7,620 nt of DNA from Nitrospinota bacterium (lineage in GTDB: Bacteria > JAUXIQ01): NCBI GenBank assembly GCA_030620925.1, contig JAUXIQ010000085.1, positions 1-7,620 of the forward strand, given 5' to 3'. Below, piece by piece: positions 1 through 6,016 of this stretch. The notes beneath the pieces are model-generated. The model ran no database searches, was not told the origin of the DNA, and saw nothing but the letters and a program-made list of their open reading frames with translations. Made by a program: the position numbers and the translations under genes. The number at the start of each line of letters is the position of its first letter. Positions within the stretch are counted from its first letter, which is position 1.

Positions 1-59
1 CACGTGAGGCTGAAATGCCGAATGATAGAGTTTAACTTCAACTTGTCATTCTTTCCCAT
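1..59 (-). CDS. Partial membrane protein, tandem paralogue of the next gene (5' end only)
   Basis: An open frame begins with ATG at 59-57 on the minus strand and stays open to the left edge, giving 19 residues, MGKNDKLKLNSIIRHFSLT, with TG left over as the start of the next codon. These align without gaps to residues 1-19 of the membrane protein encoded at 134-904 (M-V-R-C-E-K-L-K-L-D-P-I-K-K-Q-F-S-R-T): nine identities, and most other differences are conservative (D/E, N/D, R/K, H/Q). A purine-rich GGGGAG lies 11 bases upstream of the ATG. It starts 74 bases after the stop of the first copy on the same strand, so the two are probably co-transcribed tandem duplicates. The remaining protein is outside the window, so membrane location is inferred from the paralogue. 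A TTG at 41-39, equivalent to a TTG in the paralogue, is an alternative start. Confidence 0.6.
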   Translation of the reverse strand, partial: MGKNDKLKLNSIIRHFSLT

Positions 60-133
60 TTGTAACCCATCTCCCCGCTCTATACACCCATCACCGAAAA
101 GGGACAGGGATTTGGTCGCCGCTCACCATGCCG

Positions 134-904
134 TCAAGAACGAGGAAGTGGAGGCGGTGATGACATACGCGGTATCGGGGGTGGCGTAACCTTCGGGTGC
201 TTGATGGCATCGAGGTCCTGGTAAATGACGAACATGTATATGGTTATGAATATGTTCAGCAGGGGCTGAATAACCATCGCCACTATGTTGGCGTCCACCG
301 CCGGAAGCATGATGTTGGCCTGAATCTGGACCGTGAAAATTATGACGTAGAAGAGTATTAGCCGCCCGAAGACGGGCCACCAGTAACCACGCACCAACTC
401 TTTGCTTTCCCTGAAGGCTTCCCATCCTCGCAGCCCTTTGTGTATAAGAACGTAAGGGGCAAAAGTGTACCAGATTAGGAAGATTATCCCCGGCACCACC
501 GCCAGAATGAAGCCCCCGGCAAGTACGAGCCCCATCAAAACCATCACCCAGAACATCGAAAGAGCATAACCCGCCCCCACCCTGTAGGCTTTTTTCACCG
601 TAATACTATCAGCCTTGTCCATACTGTAGATTAAACCCGACTCTGCTATTAGATAAAAAATAACGTAGGCGATTATCAGGATGGTAACCGGATAAATGAA
701 CTCCAGAATTATCCTGGGGTCGTTTTCTATGGCGTCTTTTTTAGAGAGGAACATTTTAGAATAGAATGCCATGATAATGACAAAGGCTAAATATGGCAGA
801 CCCGAAATTATAAGGAATTTCCACCATCCGGCGGTGAATATCTTCCATGTTCGGCTGAACTGTTTTTTAATGGGGTCTAGCTTCAATTTTTCACACCTCA
901 CCAT
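134..904 (-). CDS. Multi-pass membrane protein, YciC / GDPD-membrane-domain-like family
   Basis: A polytopic inner-membrane protein of about 256 residues with no recognisable catalytic domain. By eye there are six hydrophobic segments, near residues 30-48, 68-86, 112-128, 129-150, 176-194 and 204-228. Between segments 4 and 5 is the family signature: VVPGIIFLIWYTFAPYVLI, then G-x-EAFRESKELVRGYWW. Its pattern (PG ... P-x-V-x-x ... EA-x-x-x-S-x-x-L-x-RG) is shared by YciC/UPF0259-like, DUF975-like and glycerophosphodiesterase membrane-anchor domains, whose molecular role is mostly unknown. The cytosolic-looking C-terminus is proline-rich (TPPPIPRMSSPPPLPRS). The start is uncertain. ATG at 904 aligns exactly with the start of the partial paralogue at 1-59 but has no Shine-Dalgarno sequence. 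TTG at 886-884 has TGAGGTG 7 bases upstream. A further in-frame ATG at 910 has no support. The gene is visibly more AT-rich than the enzymes to its right. Confidence 0.85.
   Translation of the reverse strand: MVRCEKLKLDPIKKQFSRTWKIFTAGWWKFLIISGLPYLAFVIIMAFYSKMFLSKKDAIENDPRIILEFIYPVTILIIAYVIFYLIAESGLIYSMDKADSITVKKAYRVGAGYALSMFWVMVLMGLVLAGGFILAVVPGIIFLIWYTFAPYVLIHKGLRGWEAFRESKELVRGYWWPVFGRLILFYVIIFTVQIQANIMLPAVDANIVAMVIQPLLNIFITIYMFVIYQDLDAIKHPKVTPPPIPRMSSPPPLPRS
894..900 (-). promoter_or_regulatory. Shine-Dalgarno-like TGAGGTG inside the annotated 5' end
   Basis: On the minus strand TGAGGTG (900 to 894) is followed by a 7-base spacer and an in-frame TTG at 886-884. If used, the membrane protein would start MKLDPIKKQF and be 250 residues long. 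The nearby ATGs at 910 and 904 have no comparable site. The partial paralogue also has TTG AAG at the matching place, with only a weak GGGAAAG before it. The start decision is therefore open. Confidence 0.45.
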
Positions 905-1117
905 GAGCATACATCAGCGGAAATCCCTTATATAACTTTCGGTTTTTTAAGGGCTTCTCTTTAGAGCCCGTCCGTGATGAGGGGTCGAGATCGAAGGGAG
1001 AATTTCCGGCGCAACGTAAATCCAGCTATCGAGAAGTTGATGGTGAAAAGGGTTAAAGAATTTTACTGCGCATCAGATCCGGTCGGGAGAAAAAGTGATT
1101 AACCAGCGCCTGATGAA

Positions 1118-2449
1118 TCACTCCTCCTTCACCACGCACTTCTCGAACTTGATGCCCTTGGTGGCGATTTCCTCTTCGCCCACCAGCTCCAGCTCCACGG
1201 GGACTTTTAACTCGTCCTGTAGAGCATCCGCCAGCTTTTGCATCAATCCGCGCTCATCCTGCACCGGGAGGTGGGAGGTGCGGACGATGAGCTTCTCCTG
1301 TGGCTGCCTTCTGAATCGCACCAGCTGCAGCCGCTGAAAGGTGGTTTCCTGGAATCTCCACAGCACGTTTTCCACCTCGTCGGAGAAGATTTGCACTCCC
1401 CCCACGTTGGCTGACCAGGCCATGCGCCCCTTGAACTTGAGCCTGACGTGCGTCCGCCCGCAGCCGCATCTCTCTTCATCGGCCAGGGCGATATCCTCCA
1501 TCCTGTACCTTATATAGGGCGTAGCCTGCGCCCACAGGTTGGTGAGGCACAGCTCCCCCAGCTCCCCGGGGCCCACCGGCTCATGGGTCTCCGGGTGCAG
1601 CAGCTCCACGAAGAAAAGGTCTTCAGGGAAGTGATGCTCCAGGGCGTTCTTCTCATAACAGTAATCGCACTCGAAAGTGGGGACGTACTGATCCCCGGAA
1701 TGCCCCACCACCCGGTAGGGGACACCCCATGTCTCCTCTACTATCTCCCGCTGGGATGCGGTGGCGTTAATAGCCATCCAGGTGAACCGCAGACGGGGGA
1801 AATAGTTTTTAGGAATCAAACCGTTCTCTCTTATGTATTTGATGCTCAGCTCGGGCCAGCCTAACGTGATGGCGTCCACGTCGGTGTCCGGGCCCATCTG
1901 GAAGACGGAAGGCATCATATCAAACGTGCTGTCGGGAATGATGTAGGGGATGATCCCCATCTTGTAATGCCCGCTCATAACTCCGTGCACGAAGCCGTGC
2001 CACCTGCTGCCCCCCTGCACCATGGAGCGGTCCCCCTTGCGGAAACCCACCCCGTACAGCATACGTGAGAAGGCCTCCTCCATCCACTTCTTATCCCTCC
2101 CGGTAATGCCGAAAATGTTAGGCTTCCCCGTGGTGCCGGTGCTCCGGTTCACCTCCACCAGTTTTTCTATGGGGACACAGAGCGTGCCCCCGAACGGGTC
2201 GCCCGTTCGCTCCCTCTCGGCGCGCACCTCATCTTTGTCCATGGTGGGCACGTAGTTCTGAAAATCAGCGATGCTCTTTATTCCGGCCGGGTTCAGGCCC
2301 GCCGCCCGGTACTTCTCCCGGAAAAAGGAAGAGTTCCTGTTAACGTGCCGGAGCTGTCGCTTTATGAGTTTCAACTGAAGCTCCCGCAGTTCCCCCCTGG
2401 GCATGGCCTCCGCCTCGGGATTGTACATATCCATTCTTTCAGCCGTCAT
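1118..2449 (-). CDS. Phenylacetate-CoA ligase-like adenylate-forming enzyme (PaaK / coenzyme F390 synthetase family)
   Basis: A 443-residue cytosolic enzyme expected to activate a carboxylic acid with ATP to an acyl-adenylate and transfer it to CoA. Its length matches PaaK-type ligases (about 430-440). The ATP-binding loop is NRSTGTTGKPN (101-111). A mid-domain block VVGHSGDQYVP (247-257) stands where PaaK relatives have the Y-G-x-x-E region. RYRMEDIA (314-321) gives the ribose-binding Asp319. CGCGRTH (328-334) and the GR at 341-342 start the small C-terminal domain, which ends with ATKGIKFEK, holding the likely catalytic lysine (K431 or K434). Cys261, Cys264, Cys328 and Cys330 could form a metal site. 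The frame is open up to 2632, but the start at 2449 is chosen because GGAGGAGGGAG lies directly upstream, PaaK-like length follows, and a strong promoter sits inside the longer frame. The acid substrate cannot be told; the block around 247-270 departs from canonical PaaK, so phenylacetate is not assured. Confidence 0.88.
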   Translation of the reverse strand: MTAERMDMYNPEAEAMPRGELRELQLKLIKRQLRHVNRNSSFFREKYRAAGLNPAGIKSIADFQNYVPTMDKDEVRAERERTGDPFGGTLCVPIEKLVEVNRSTGTTGKPNIFGITGRDKKWMEEAFSRMLYGVGFRKGDRSMVQGGSRWHGFVHGVMSGHYKMGIIPYIIPDSTFDMMPSVFQMGPDTDVDAITLGWPELSIKYIRENGLIPKNYFPRLRFTWMAINATASQREIVEETWGVPYRVVGHSGDQYVPTFECDYCYEKNALEHHFPEDLFFVELLHPETHEPVGPGELGELCLTNLWAQATPYIRYRMEDIALADEERCGCGRTHVRLKFKGRMAWSANVGGVQIFSDEVENVLWRFQETTFQRLQLVRFRRQPQEKLIVRTSHLPVQDERGLMQKLADALQDELKVPVELELVGEEEIATKGIKFEKCVVKEE

Positions 2450-2450
2450 T

Positions 2451-2461
2451 CTCCCTCCTCC
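2451..2461 (-). promoter_or_regulatory. Strong ribosome binding site fixing the CoA-ligase start
   Basis: On the minus strand GGAGGAGGGAG runs from 2461 to 2451, with GGAGG seven bases before the ATG at 2449-2447. It is the main reason for rejecting the longer open frame that begins at 2632, whose extra 61 residues cover the intergenic promoter region and look non-coding. Confidence 0.85.
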
Positions 2462-2506
2462 GTCGCTCAATACAACCTGAAAAGTGCCTGGAATGAACAG
2501 TGAAGA

Positions 2507-2535
2507 ATGATACCCCCTTACCCGGTCAAAGTCAA
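2507..2535 (-). promoter_or_regulatory. Candidate sigma-70-type promoter for the CoA-ligase-like gene
   Basis: Reading the minus strand, TTGACT (2535-2530) and TATCAT (2512-2507) are separated by exactly 17 bases; each box matches the consensus at five of six positions. Transcription would start near 2500, giving a leader of about 50 bases before the ATG at 2449. A short direct repeat, GTCAAAGTCAA on the plus strand (2525-2535), overlaps the -35 box. This is the best promoter-like match in the window. Confidence 0.65.
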
Positions 2536-2539
2536 CGCC

Positions 2540-2569
2540 CTGACAGGTTGTGCATAACGTATTTATGCT
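2540..2569 (+). promoter_or_regulatory. Candidate promoter for the hydratase gene
   Basis: CTGACA (2540-2545, five of six consensus) and TATGCT (2564-2569, four of six) are 18 bases apart. Transcription would start near 2576, leaving about 67 bases of leader that include the 10-bp inverted repeat at 2588-2625. The two divergent -35 boxes are only four bases apart, so the promoters lie back to back. An alternative -10, CATAAT at 2608-2613, has no convincing -35. Confidence 0.4.
2552..2568. repeat. Inverted repeat GCATAA-N5-TTATGC, possible operator
   Basis: GCATAA (2552-2557) and TTATGC (2563-2568) are perfect inverted 6-base arms around a 5-base centre. The repeat overlaps the candidate -10 of the hydratase promoter and lies about 17 bases upstream of the -35 of the leftward promoter, a position where one regulator could act on both genes. 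The half-site GCATAA occurs again at 2607-2612. No regulator gene lies in the window, so the protein is unknown. Confidence 0.4.
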
Positions 2570-2587
2570 TGTGTCGCGAGGCCGGTG

Positions 2588-2625
2588 ATGATAAAAGGGT
2601 TCCGCTGCATAATCTCTTTTATCAT
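2588..2625. repeat. Perfect 10-bp inverted repeat in the hydratase leader
   Basis: ATGATAAAAG (2588-2597) and CTTTTATCAT (2616-2625) are exact reverse complements separated by 18 bases. A G-U and a G-C pair can extend the stem inwards and a G-U pair outwards. The right arm ends five bases before the AAGGAGG ribosome binding site (2631-2637). It could be an operator or, in the transcript, a hairpin affecting translation or stability. It is not a usual intrinsic terminator, since the stem is AT-rich and no T-run follows. Confidence 0.5.
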
Positions 2626-2642
2626 TCAGCAAGGAGGTAAAT

Positions 2643-3431
2643 ATGGCTTTAAAGAAGGATGACAGAGAGAAAATCGCCGGACAGCTTTTCCAGGCCTATG
2701 ATGCGGGGCGGCTCATCCCTCTGGTGAGCGAAAAACACAAGGGGATGACCATGCGGGATGCCTACCTGGTCCAGTTCCGACTGGTGGAATTGAAGGAGGA
2801 AGCGGGCGGGAAGGTGGTAGGCATGAAGGTGGGGTTCTCCAATCCCCAGATTCAACGGCAGTTCGGGGTGAGTGAACCCATGTTCGGGCACCTGGTCAGC
2901 CCGCTGAAAGGAATATCGCAGACCAGTGTGCCCTACACGAGTTTCGTACACCCCATGGTGGAGCCGGAAGTGGCCTTCCTGCTGGGAGAAGACCTCAAGG
3001 GCCCCGGGGTAAACGAGGCTTCGGTTATGACCGCCACCGAAGCAATTGTGCCCGCCCTGGAGCTGGTGGACATGAGATACCGGAACGCCCGCTTCAAGGC
3101 CCCCGACGCAGTGGCCTACAACATCTTCAGCTCCGGAGTGGCGCTGGGCAGTCGCTTCAGCTCACCGCTGGGAATCGATTTGAAAACCCTGGGGATGGTC
3201 CTGGAGGTGAACGGCGAGGTGGTGGGCACTGCGGCGGGGGCAGCCGTAATGGGTAATCCCGCCCTCTCCCTGGCCTGGCTGGCCAACAAGCTGGCGCAGT
3301 TCGACAGGCAATTATACAAGGGGCAGATAATAATTACCGGCTCCTTTACCGGTGCGCATCCCGTGAATAAGGGTGACAGCGTGCGCGCCCAGTTCAGCCA
3401 GATAGGGGAAGTCTCGATAAAGTATAGCTGA
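2643..3431 (+). CDS. 2-oxo-enoate hydratase / decarboxylase, MhpD family
   Basis: A 262-residue cytosolic enzyme of the 2-keto-4-pentenoate hydratase / 4-oxalocrotonate decarboxylase / 2-oxohept-3-enedioate hydratase family, of the usual length for it. These need a divalent metal and act late in meta-cleavage pathways of aromatics. Family features: GMKVGFSNPQIQRQFGV (60-76) with a conserved Lys62; EPEVAFLLGEDL (107-118), whose Glu107 and Glu109 with Glu140 in ALELVDMRY should bind the metal; DAVAYNIFSSG (155-165); NPALSLAWLANKLA (205-218); and GQIIITGSFTGA (227-238). The block at 155-165 usually reads D-x-V-A-D-N-x-x-S-S-G; here the second Asp is Tyr159, which may shift substrate choice. AAGGAGG five bases before the ATG fixes the start. 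It is divergent from the CoA-ligase-like gene over a signal-rich gap. Hydratase and decarboxylase members cannot be separated by sequence alone. Confidence 0.88.
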   Translation: MALKKDDREKIAGQLFQAYDAGRLIPLVSEKHKGMTMRDAYLVQFRLVELKEEAGGKVVGMKVGFSNPQIQRQFGVSEPMFGHLVSPLKGISQTSVPYTSFVHPMVEPEVAFLLGEDLKGPGVNEASVMTATEAIVPALELVDMRYRNARFKAPDAVAYNIFSSGVALGSRFSSPLGIDLKTLGMVLEVNGEVVGTAAGAAVMGNPALSLAWLANKLAQFDRQLYKGQIIITGSFTGAHPVNKGDSVRAQFSQIGEVSIKYS

Positions 3432-3499
3432 CCTCTGAAGATTTAAGCGAAGCCGTCGGTAATCAGGGAGGTGGTGAATAAAAGGAGCTCATAAGTACG

Positions 3500-3516
3500 T
3501 CCCGCTGAGCGCGGGA
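3500..3516. repeat. Short GC hairpin between convergent genes, possible weak terminator
   Basis: TCCCGC (3500-3505) and GCGGGA (3511-3516) form a perfect 6-bp stem with a 5-base loop, located between the stops of the hydratase (3431) and the radical SAM gene (3522). On the minus strand a T-rich stretch (CCTTTTATT, from about 3486) follows only some 13 bases after the stem; on the plus strand no T-run follows. It may end transcription weakly from the radical SAM side. Confidence 0.3.
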
Positions 3517-3521
3517 GGATG

Positions 3522-4559
3522 TCAGATCATCTGCTCCATACACTTGATTATGGCTGTCTCCATGTCGCCGTCGAAATTCCTCTGCAGACGTTCTACGGCT
3601 ATGTCCACGTGGGTGCGCGCCTCCTCGTTTTCGCGATCGTCCAGGCGCATGTAATACCCCAGCCTGCGCCCGATTGAGAAATTGAATTTTTCCTCCTGAG
3701 GAAGCTCGAGGTATCTTTCTATTATGCCCAGCAACTCATCCTTGTCTTCGGGAAACTTGCCGTTGAGCTCCATGAGCAGGTTGAGCATGTGATCGCTGGC
3801 GAAGTAGCTGTTGATACCTTCCAGGGTCTGGATAAACAGTTGTTCCTCCCGGATAATCTCCTCGTCGTTGAGTCGCTCCCACTCTCCTCTCTCCTGTTTA
3901 TCGTGGATGGGAGTTCCGGGCTTTGCACTCATGGAGCGGATTCTTATGAAATCGGGGTCTATCCGGTTAAGCACGCGGGCGGTCTCGGTTGCGTGTTCAC
4001 GCCACCACTTCTTCCCGCCCAGGCCGGGCATGACGTATTCTGAAAGGGTTATTCCCGCTTCCTTTACCCGCTGCCCGGCGGTGACGTGCTGCTCGGGGGT
4101 GCAGCCCTTCTTCACGTATTCCAGCAGCTCGCCGTAGCCGGTCTCGAGCCCCACGTGGATTCGAGATAGCCCCGCGTCCTTGAGCTCCTTGAGCTCTTCC
4201 ACGGAGCGTTTGGCCAGGGTGTGAGAGCGCCCGTAGGAGGTTACGCGTTCGATGCCGGGGAAGGTCTCCTTGAGGAACTTTATTACTTCCACCAGGTCCT
4301 TGGTGCGCATTATCACGCTGTTGGCGTCCTGCAGGAAGGCGGTCTTGACCGCGACGCCGCGCTGGGCGTGGAAGGCTGCCGCCCTCAATATGTCTTCCTT
4401 GATCTCCTCCACGCTGCGCAGCTCAAACTTGGCGCCTTCATAAACGCCGCAGAACTCGCACTTGTTCCACGGGCAATTTCTGGTTACCCTTACGAGAAGG
4501 CTGTAAGCCTCGCTCGGAGGCCGGATGGGGCCCTGTTCGTAGGGCATAGAAAAACGCAT
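3522..4559 (-). CDS. Radical SAM enzyme of unknown function (COG1032-like, no B12-binding domain)
   Basis: A 345-residue cytosolic protein of the radical SAM superfamily. The 4Fe-4S/SAM motif is NCPWNKCEFCGVYEG with Cys29, Cys34 and Cys37, a CX4CX2C spacing also known from related uncharacterised proteins with W/H-N-R/K-C-x-F-C. Further radical SAM landmarks are FLQDANS (75-81), where relatives have a G-D-G-D type strand-2 motif, GLETG (137-141) in the SAM-binding strand, and VMPGLGG (176-182). The C-terminal part has SDHMLNLLMELNGKFPEDKD (255-274), a helical block that I recall from this family. There is no N-terminal cobalamin-binding domain and no extra cysteine cluster for auxiliary Fe-S centres. 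GGGAGGG four bases before the ATG supports the start. The substrate is unknown; the annotation as coproporphyrinogen oxidase-like sometimes given to such proteins is not supported by anything seen here. Confidence 0.88.
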   Translation of the reverse strand: MRFSMPYEQGPIRPPSEAYSLLVRVTRNCPWNKCEFCGVYEGAKFELRSVEEIKEDILRAAAFHAQRGVAVKTAFLQDANSVIMRTKDLVEVIKFLKETFPGIERVTSYGRSHTLAKRSVEELKELKDAGLSRIHVGLETGYGELLEYVKKGCTPEQHVTAGQRVKEAGITLSEYVMPGLGGKKWWREHATETARVLNRIDPDFIRIRSMSAKPGTPIHDKQERGEWERLNDEEIIREEQLFIQTLEGINSYFASDHMLNLLMELNGKFPEDKDELLGIIERYLELPQEEKFNFSIGRRLGYYMRLDDRENEEARTHVDIAVERLQRNFDGDMETAIIKCMEQMI

Positions 4560-4621
4560 CAGACCCTCCCTCTATTGCGAAGAAGACAGAGCATAATTAC
4601 CCTAAATATTCCCGGTGGGCT

Positions 4622-4654
4622 GTTTCAATAAGAAACCGTAGATGCTAATATAAT
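4622..4654 (+). promoter_or_regulatory. Candidate promoter and overlapping inverted repeats upstream of the aminotransferase
   Basis: A perfect -10 TATAAT lies at 4649-4654, overlapping a TGC-TAATAT extended -10 (4643-4651) whose 17-base-spaced -35 would be the weak TTTCAA (4623-4628). A 5-base inverted repeat GTTTC-N5-GAAAC (4622-4636) covers that -35, and an imperfect palindrome CAATTTAAGTTG (4656-4667) lies just after the -10, close to the expected start of transcription. The predicted leader is about 70 bases. No comparably good promoter was found for the divergent radical SAM gene. Confidence 0.5.
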
Positions 4655-4729
4655 ACAATTTAAGTTGTTTGAAGGCAAATCTTACTTGAAATCCCCGTAC
4701 CCGTTTCCGCATGAAAGGAGCCGGACCGA

Positions 4730-5923
4730 ATGAAACTACCTGAGATAGCAGGTAAACTGAAAGGGCTCAGGGGGCCGGTGGTCATGGAAATGCTGGAGGC
4801 GGCCGGACGCATGGAAGAAGAGGGCCGTCCCGTAATTCACCTGGTGCGCGGCGAGCCCGATTTCGACACACCCCATCACATCAGGGAAGCGGCAAAAGAG
4901 GCCCTGGACCAGGGCTATACGCACTACCCCCCGCTGCGGGGATACCCTGAGCTGCGGGAAGCGGTCGCCGAGAAACTGGAACGGGAAAACGGCCTGACCG
5001 CCGACCCCCATAAAGAGGTGCTCATAACCACGGGGGCCACCACCGGCATGTACACCGCCCTGGCCGCACTTCTCAACCCCGGTGACGAAGTGCTTATCCC
5101 CGACCCCATCTACGATCCCTTCGCCAACCTCATCCGCTATCTGGACTGCATGCCCGTTTCCATACCCACCGAATGCGGCGACAACCGTTTCTACCTGGAC
5201 TTCAAAACGGCTGTGAAACGCCTCTCCTCACGCACCAAGGCGGTGTTGATAAACAACCCCTGGAATCCCACCGGCACCGTGATGGACGAAACTGATCTGG
5301 AGACGCTGGCCAGCATGGTGCTGGGCAATAATCTTTATTTGATATCCGACGAAATCTACGAGAAGATAGTCTTCTCCGGGTACCGCCACCTGAGCGTGGC
5401 CGCCGTTATCCCGGACATCAAAGATAGGACCATCACCGTAAACAGTTTTTCGAAAACGTATGCCATGACCGGCTGGAGGATAGGCTACAATGTGGCTCCG
5501 GAGCCACTGACCGGGGCAATGCACCGCGTCTACCAGCAGGTAAGCCGGGGGCCGGCCGCCTTCGGGCAGCGGGCGGCGCTGACCGCCCTGCAGGGACCCC
5601 AGGACTGCGTATCCGAAATGCAGAATGAATACCAGGCCCGGCGGGAATTGCTGCTGAACGGACTATCCGCCATGGAGGGGCTCCAACCGGTAGAGCCTGA
5701 GGGCACCTTTTTTACATTTGCACGCATGGAGAAAGGAGACAAGGGTTCCCGTGAGCTGGCCTTATCCATATTGGAAAAAGCAGGGGTCCTGGTAACCCCG
5801 GGCAGCGCCTTCGGTAGCTGCGGGGAAGGCTACCTGAGGTTCTCTTTCGCCCACTCCCGGGAAAACATAGAGCAGGGCCTCAAGGCCATCGGCGGATATT
5901 TGAACTCTTCGATGGGGGATTGA
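4730..5923 (+). CDS. PLP-dependent aminotransferase, class I/II (aspartate aminotransferase superfamily)
   Basis: A 397-residue cytosolic fold-type I enzyme that transfers an amino group between an amino acid and a 2-oxo acid. Landmarks in order: RGEPDFDTP (40-48), the substrate-side loop; THYPPLRGYPELREAVA (64-80); TTGATTGMYTAL (100-111), phosphate-binding glycine loop; NNPWNPTGTV (175-184) with Asn179 that contacts the PLP ring; SDEIYEKIVF (206-215) with Asp207 pairing the pyridine nitrogen and Tyr210; SFSKTYAMTGWRIGY (239-253) with Lys242 as the Schiff-base lysine; and GYLRFSFA (367-374) with Arg370 for the substrate carboxylate. All expected catalytic residues are present and the length is typical. 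AAAGGAG ten bases before the ATG supports the start. Whether the amino donor is aspartate, alanine or an aromatic amino acid cannot be told from sequence. The following FAD oxidase is on the same strand after 93 bases, which may link 2-oxo and 2-hydroxy acid metabolism. Confidence 0.92.
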   Translation: MKLPEIAGKLKGLRGPVVMEMLEAAGRMEEEGRPVIHLVRGEPDFDTPHHIREAAKEALDQGYTHYPPLRGYPELREAVAEKLERENGLTADPHKEVLITTGATTGMYTALAALLNPGDEVLIPDPIYDPFANLIRYLDCMPVSIPTECGDNRFYLDFKTAVKRLSSRTKAVLINNPWNPTGTVMDETDLETLASMVLGNNLYLISDEIYEKIVFSGYRHLSVAAVIPDIKDRTITVNSFSKTYAMTGWRIGYNVAPEPLTGAMHRVYQQVSRGPAAFGQRAALTALQGPQDCVSEMQNEYQARRELLLNGLSAMEGLQPVEPEGTFFTFARMEKGDKGSRELALSILEKAGVLVTPGSAFGSCGEGYLRFSFAHSRENIEQGLKAIGGYLNSSMGD

Positions 5924-5944
5924 AACAAATATCTTTCCTTTTCC

Positions 5945-5973
5945 TTGATCGGGGTTAATTTAAGAATTAATAT
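5945..5973 (+). promoter_or_regulatory. Candidate sigma-70-type promoter for the FAD oxidase
   Basis: TTGATC (5945-5950) and TAATAT (5968-5973) are separated by 17 bases, each box matching consensus at four of six positions, in an AT-rich stretch between two GC-rich genes. Transcription would start near 5980, about 37 bases before the ATG. No terminator hairpin was seen after the aminotransferase stop at 5923, so read-through from that gene is also possible. Confidence 0.45.
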
Positions 5974-6016
5974 GTCCTCTCATCCCAATAAAACCCCCTG
6001 ACCAGATTTCAGTATT

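Noticed and set aside
4-189. Plus-strand 61-codon frame at the left edge
   Set aside because: It overlaps the paralogous membrane protein start and the end of the complete copy on the minus strand and shows no recognisable features.
951-969. Hairpin GGGCT ... AGCCC in the gap between the CoA ligase and the membrane protein
   Set aside because: The stem is only 5-6 bp, and neither strand has a T-run after it (the T-run precedes it on the plus strand), so it is not a terminator; the rest of the gap 905-1117 shows no gene or clear promoter.
2450-2632. N-terminal extension of the CoA-ligase frame by 61 codons up to ATG 2632
   Set aside because: The extension contains the promoter boxes and inverted repeats of the divergent gap, has no family similarity, and a near-ideal ribosome binding site stands directly before ATG 2449.
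3465-3489. Two Shine-Dalgarno-like runs (AGGGAGG and AAAGGAG) in the convergent gap, with a six-codon GTG minigene
   Set aside because: The GTG at 3474 is too close to the first run and the frame ends after six codons; no real coding region follows.
3789-4631. Plus-strand frames opposite the radical SAM gene
   Set aside because: They mirror a gene with clear radical SAM motifs and have no ribosome binding sites or recognisable domains.
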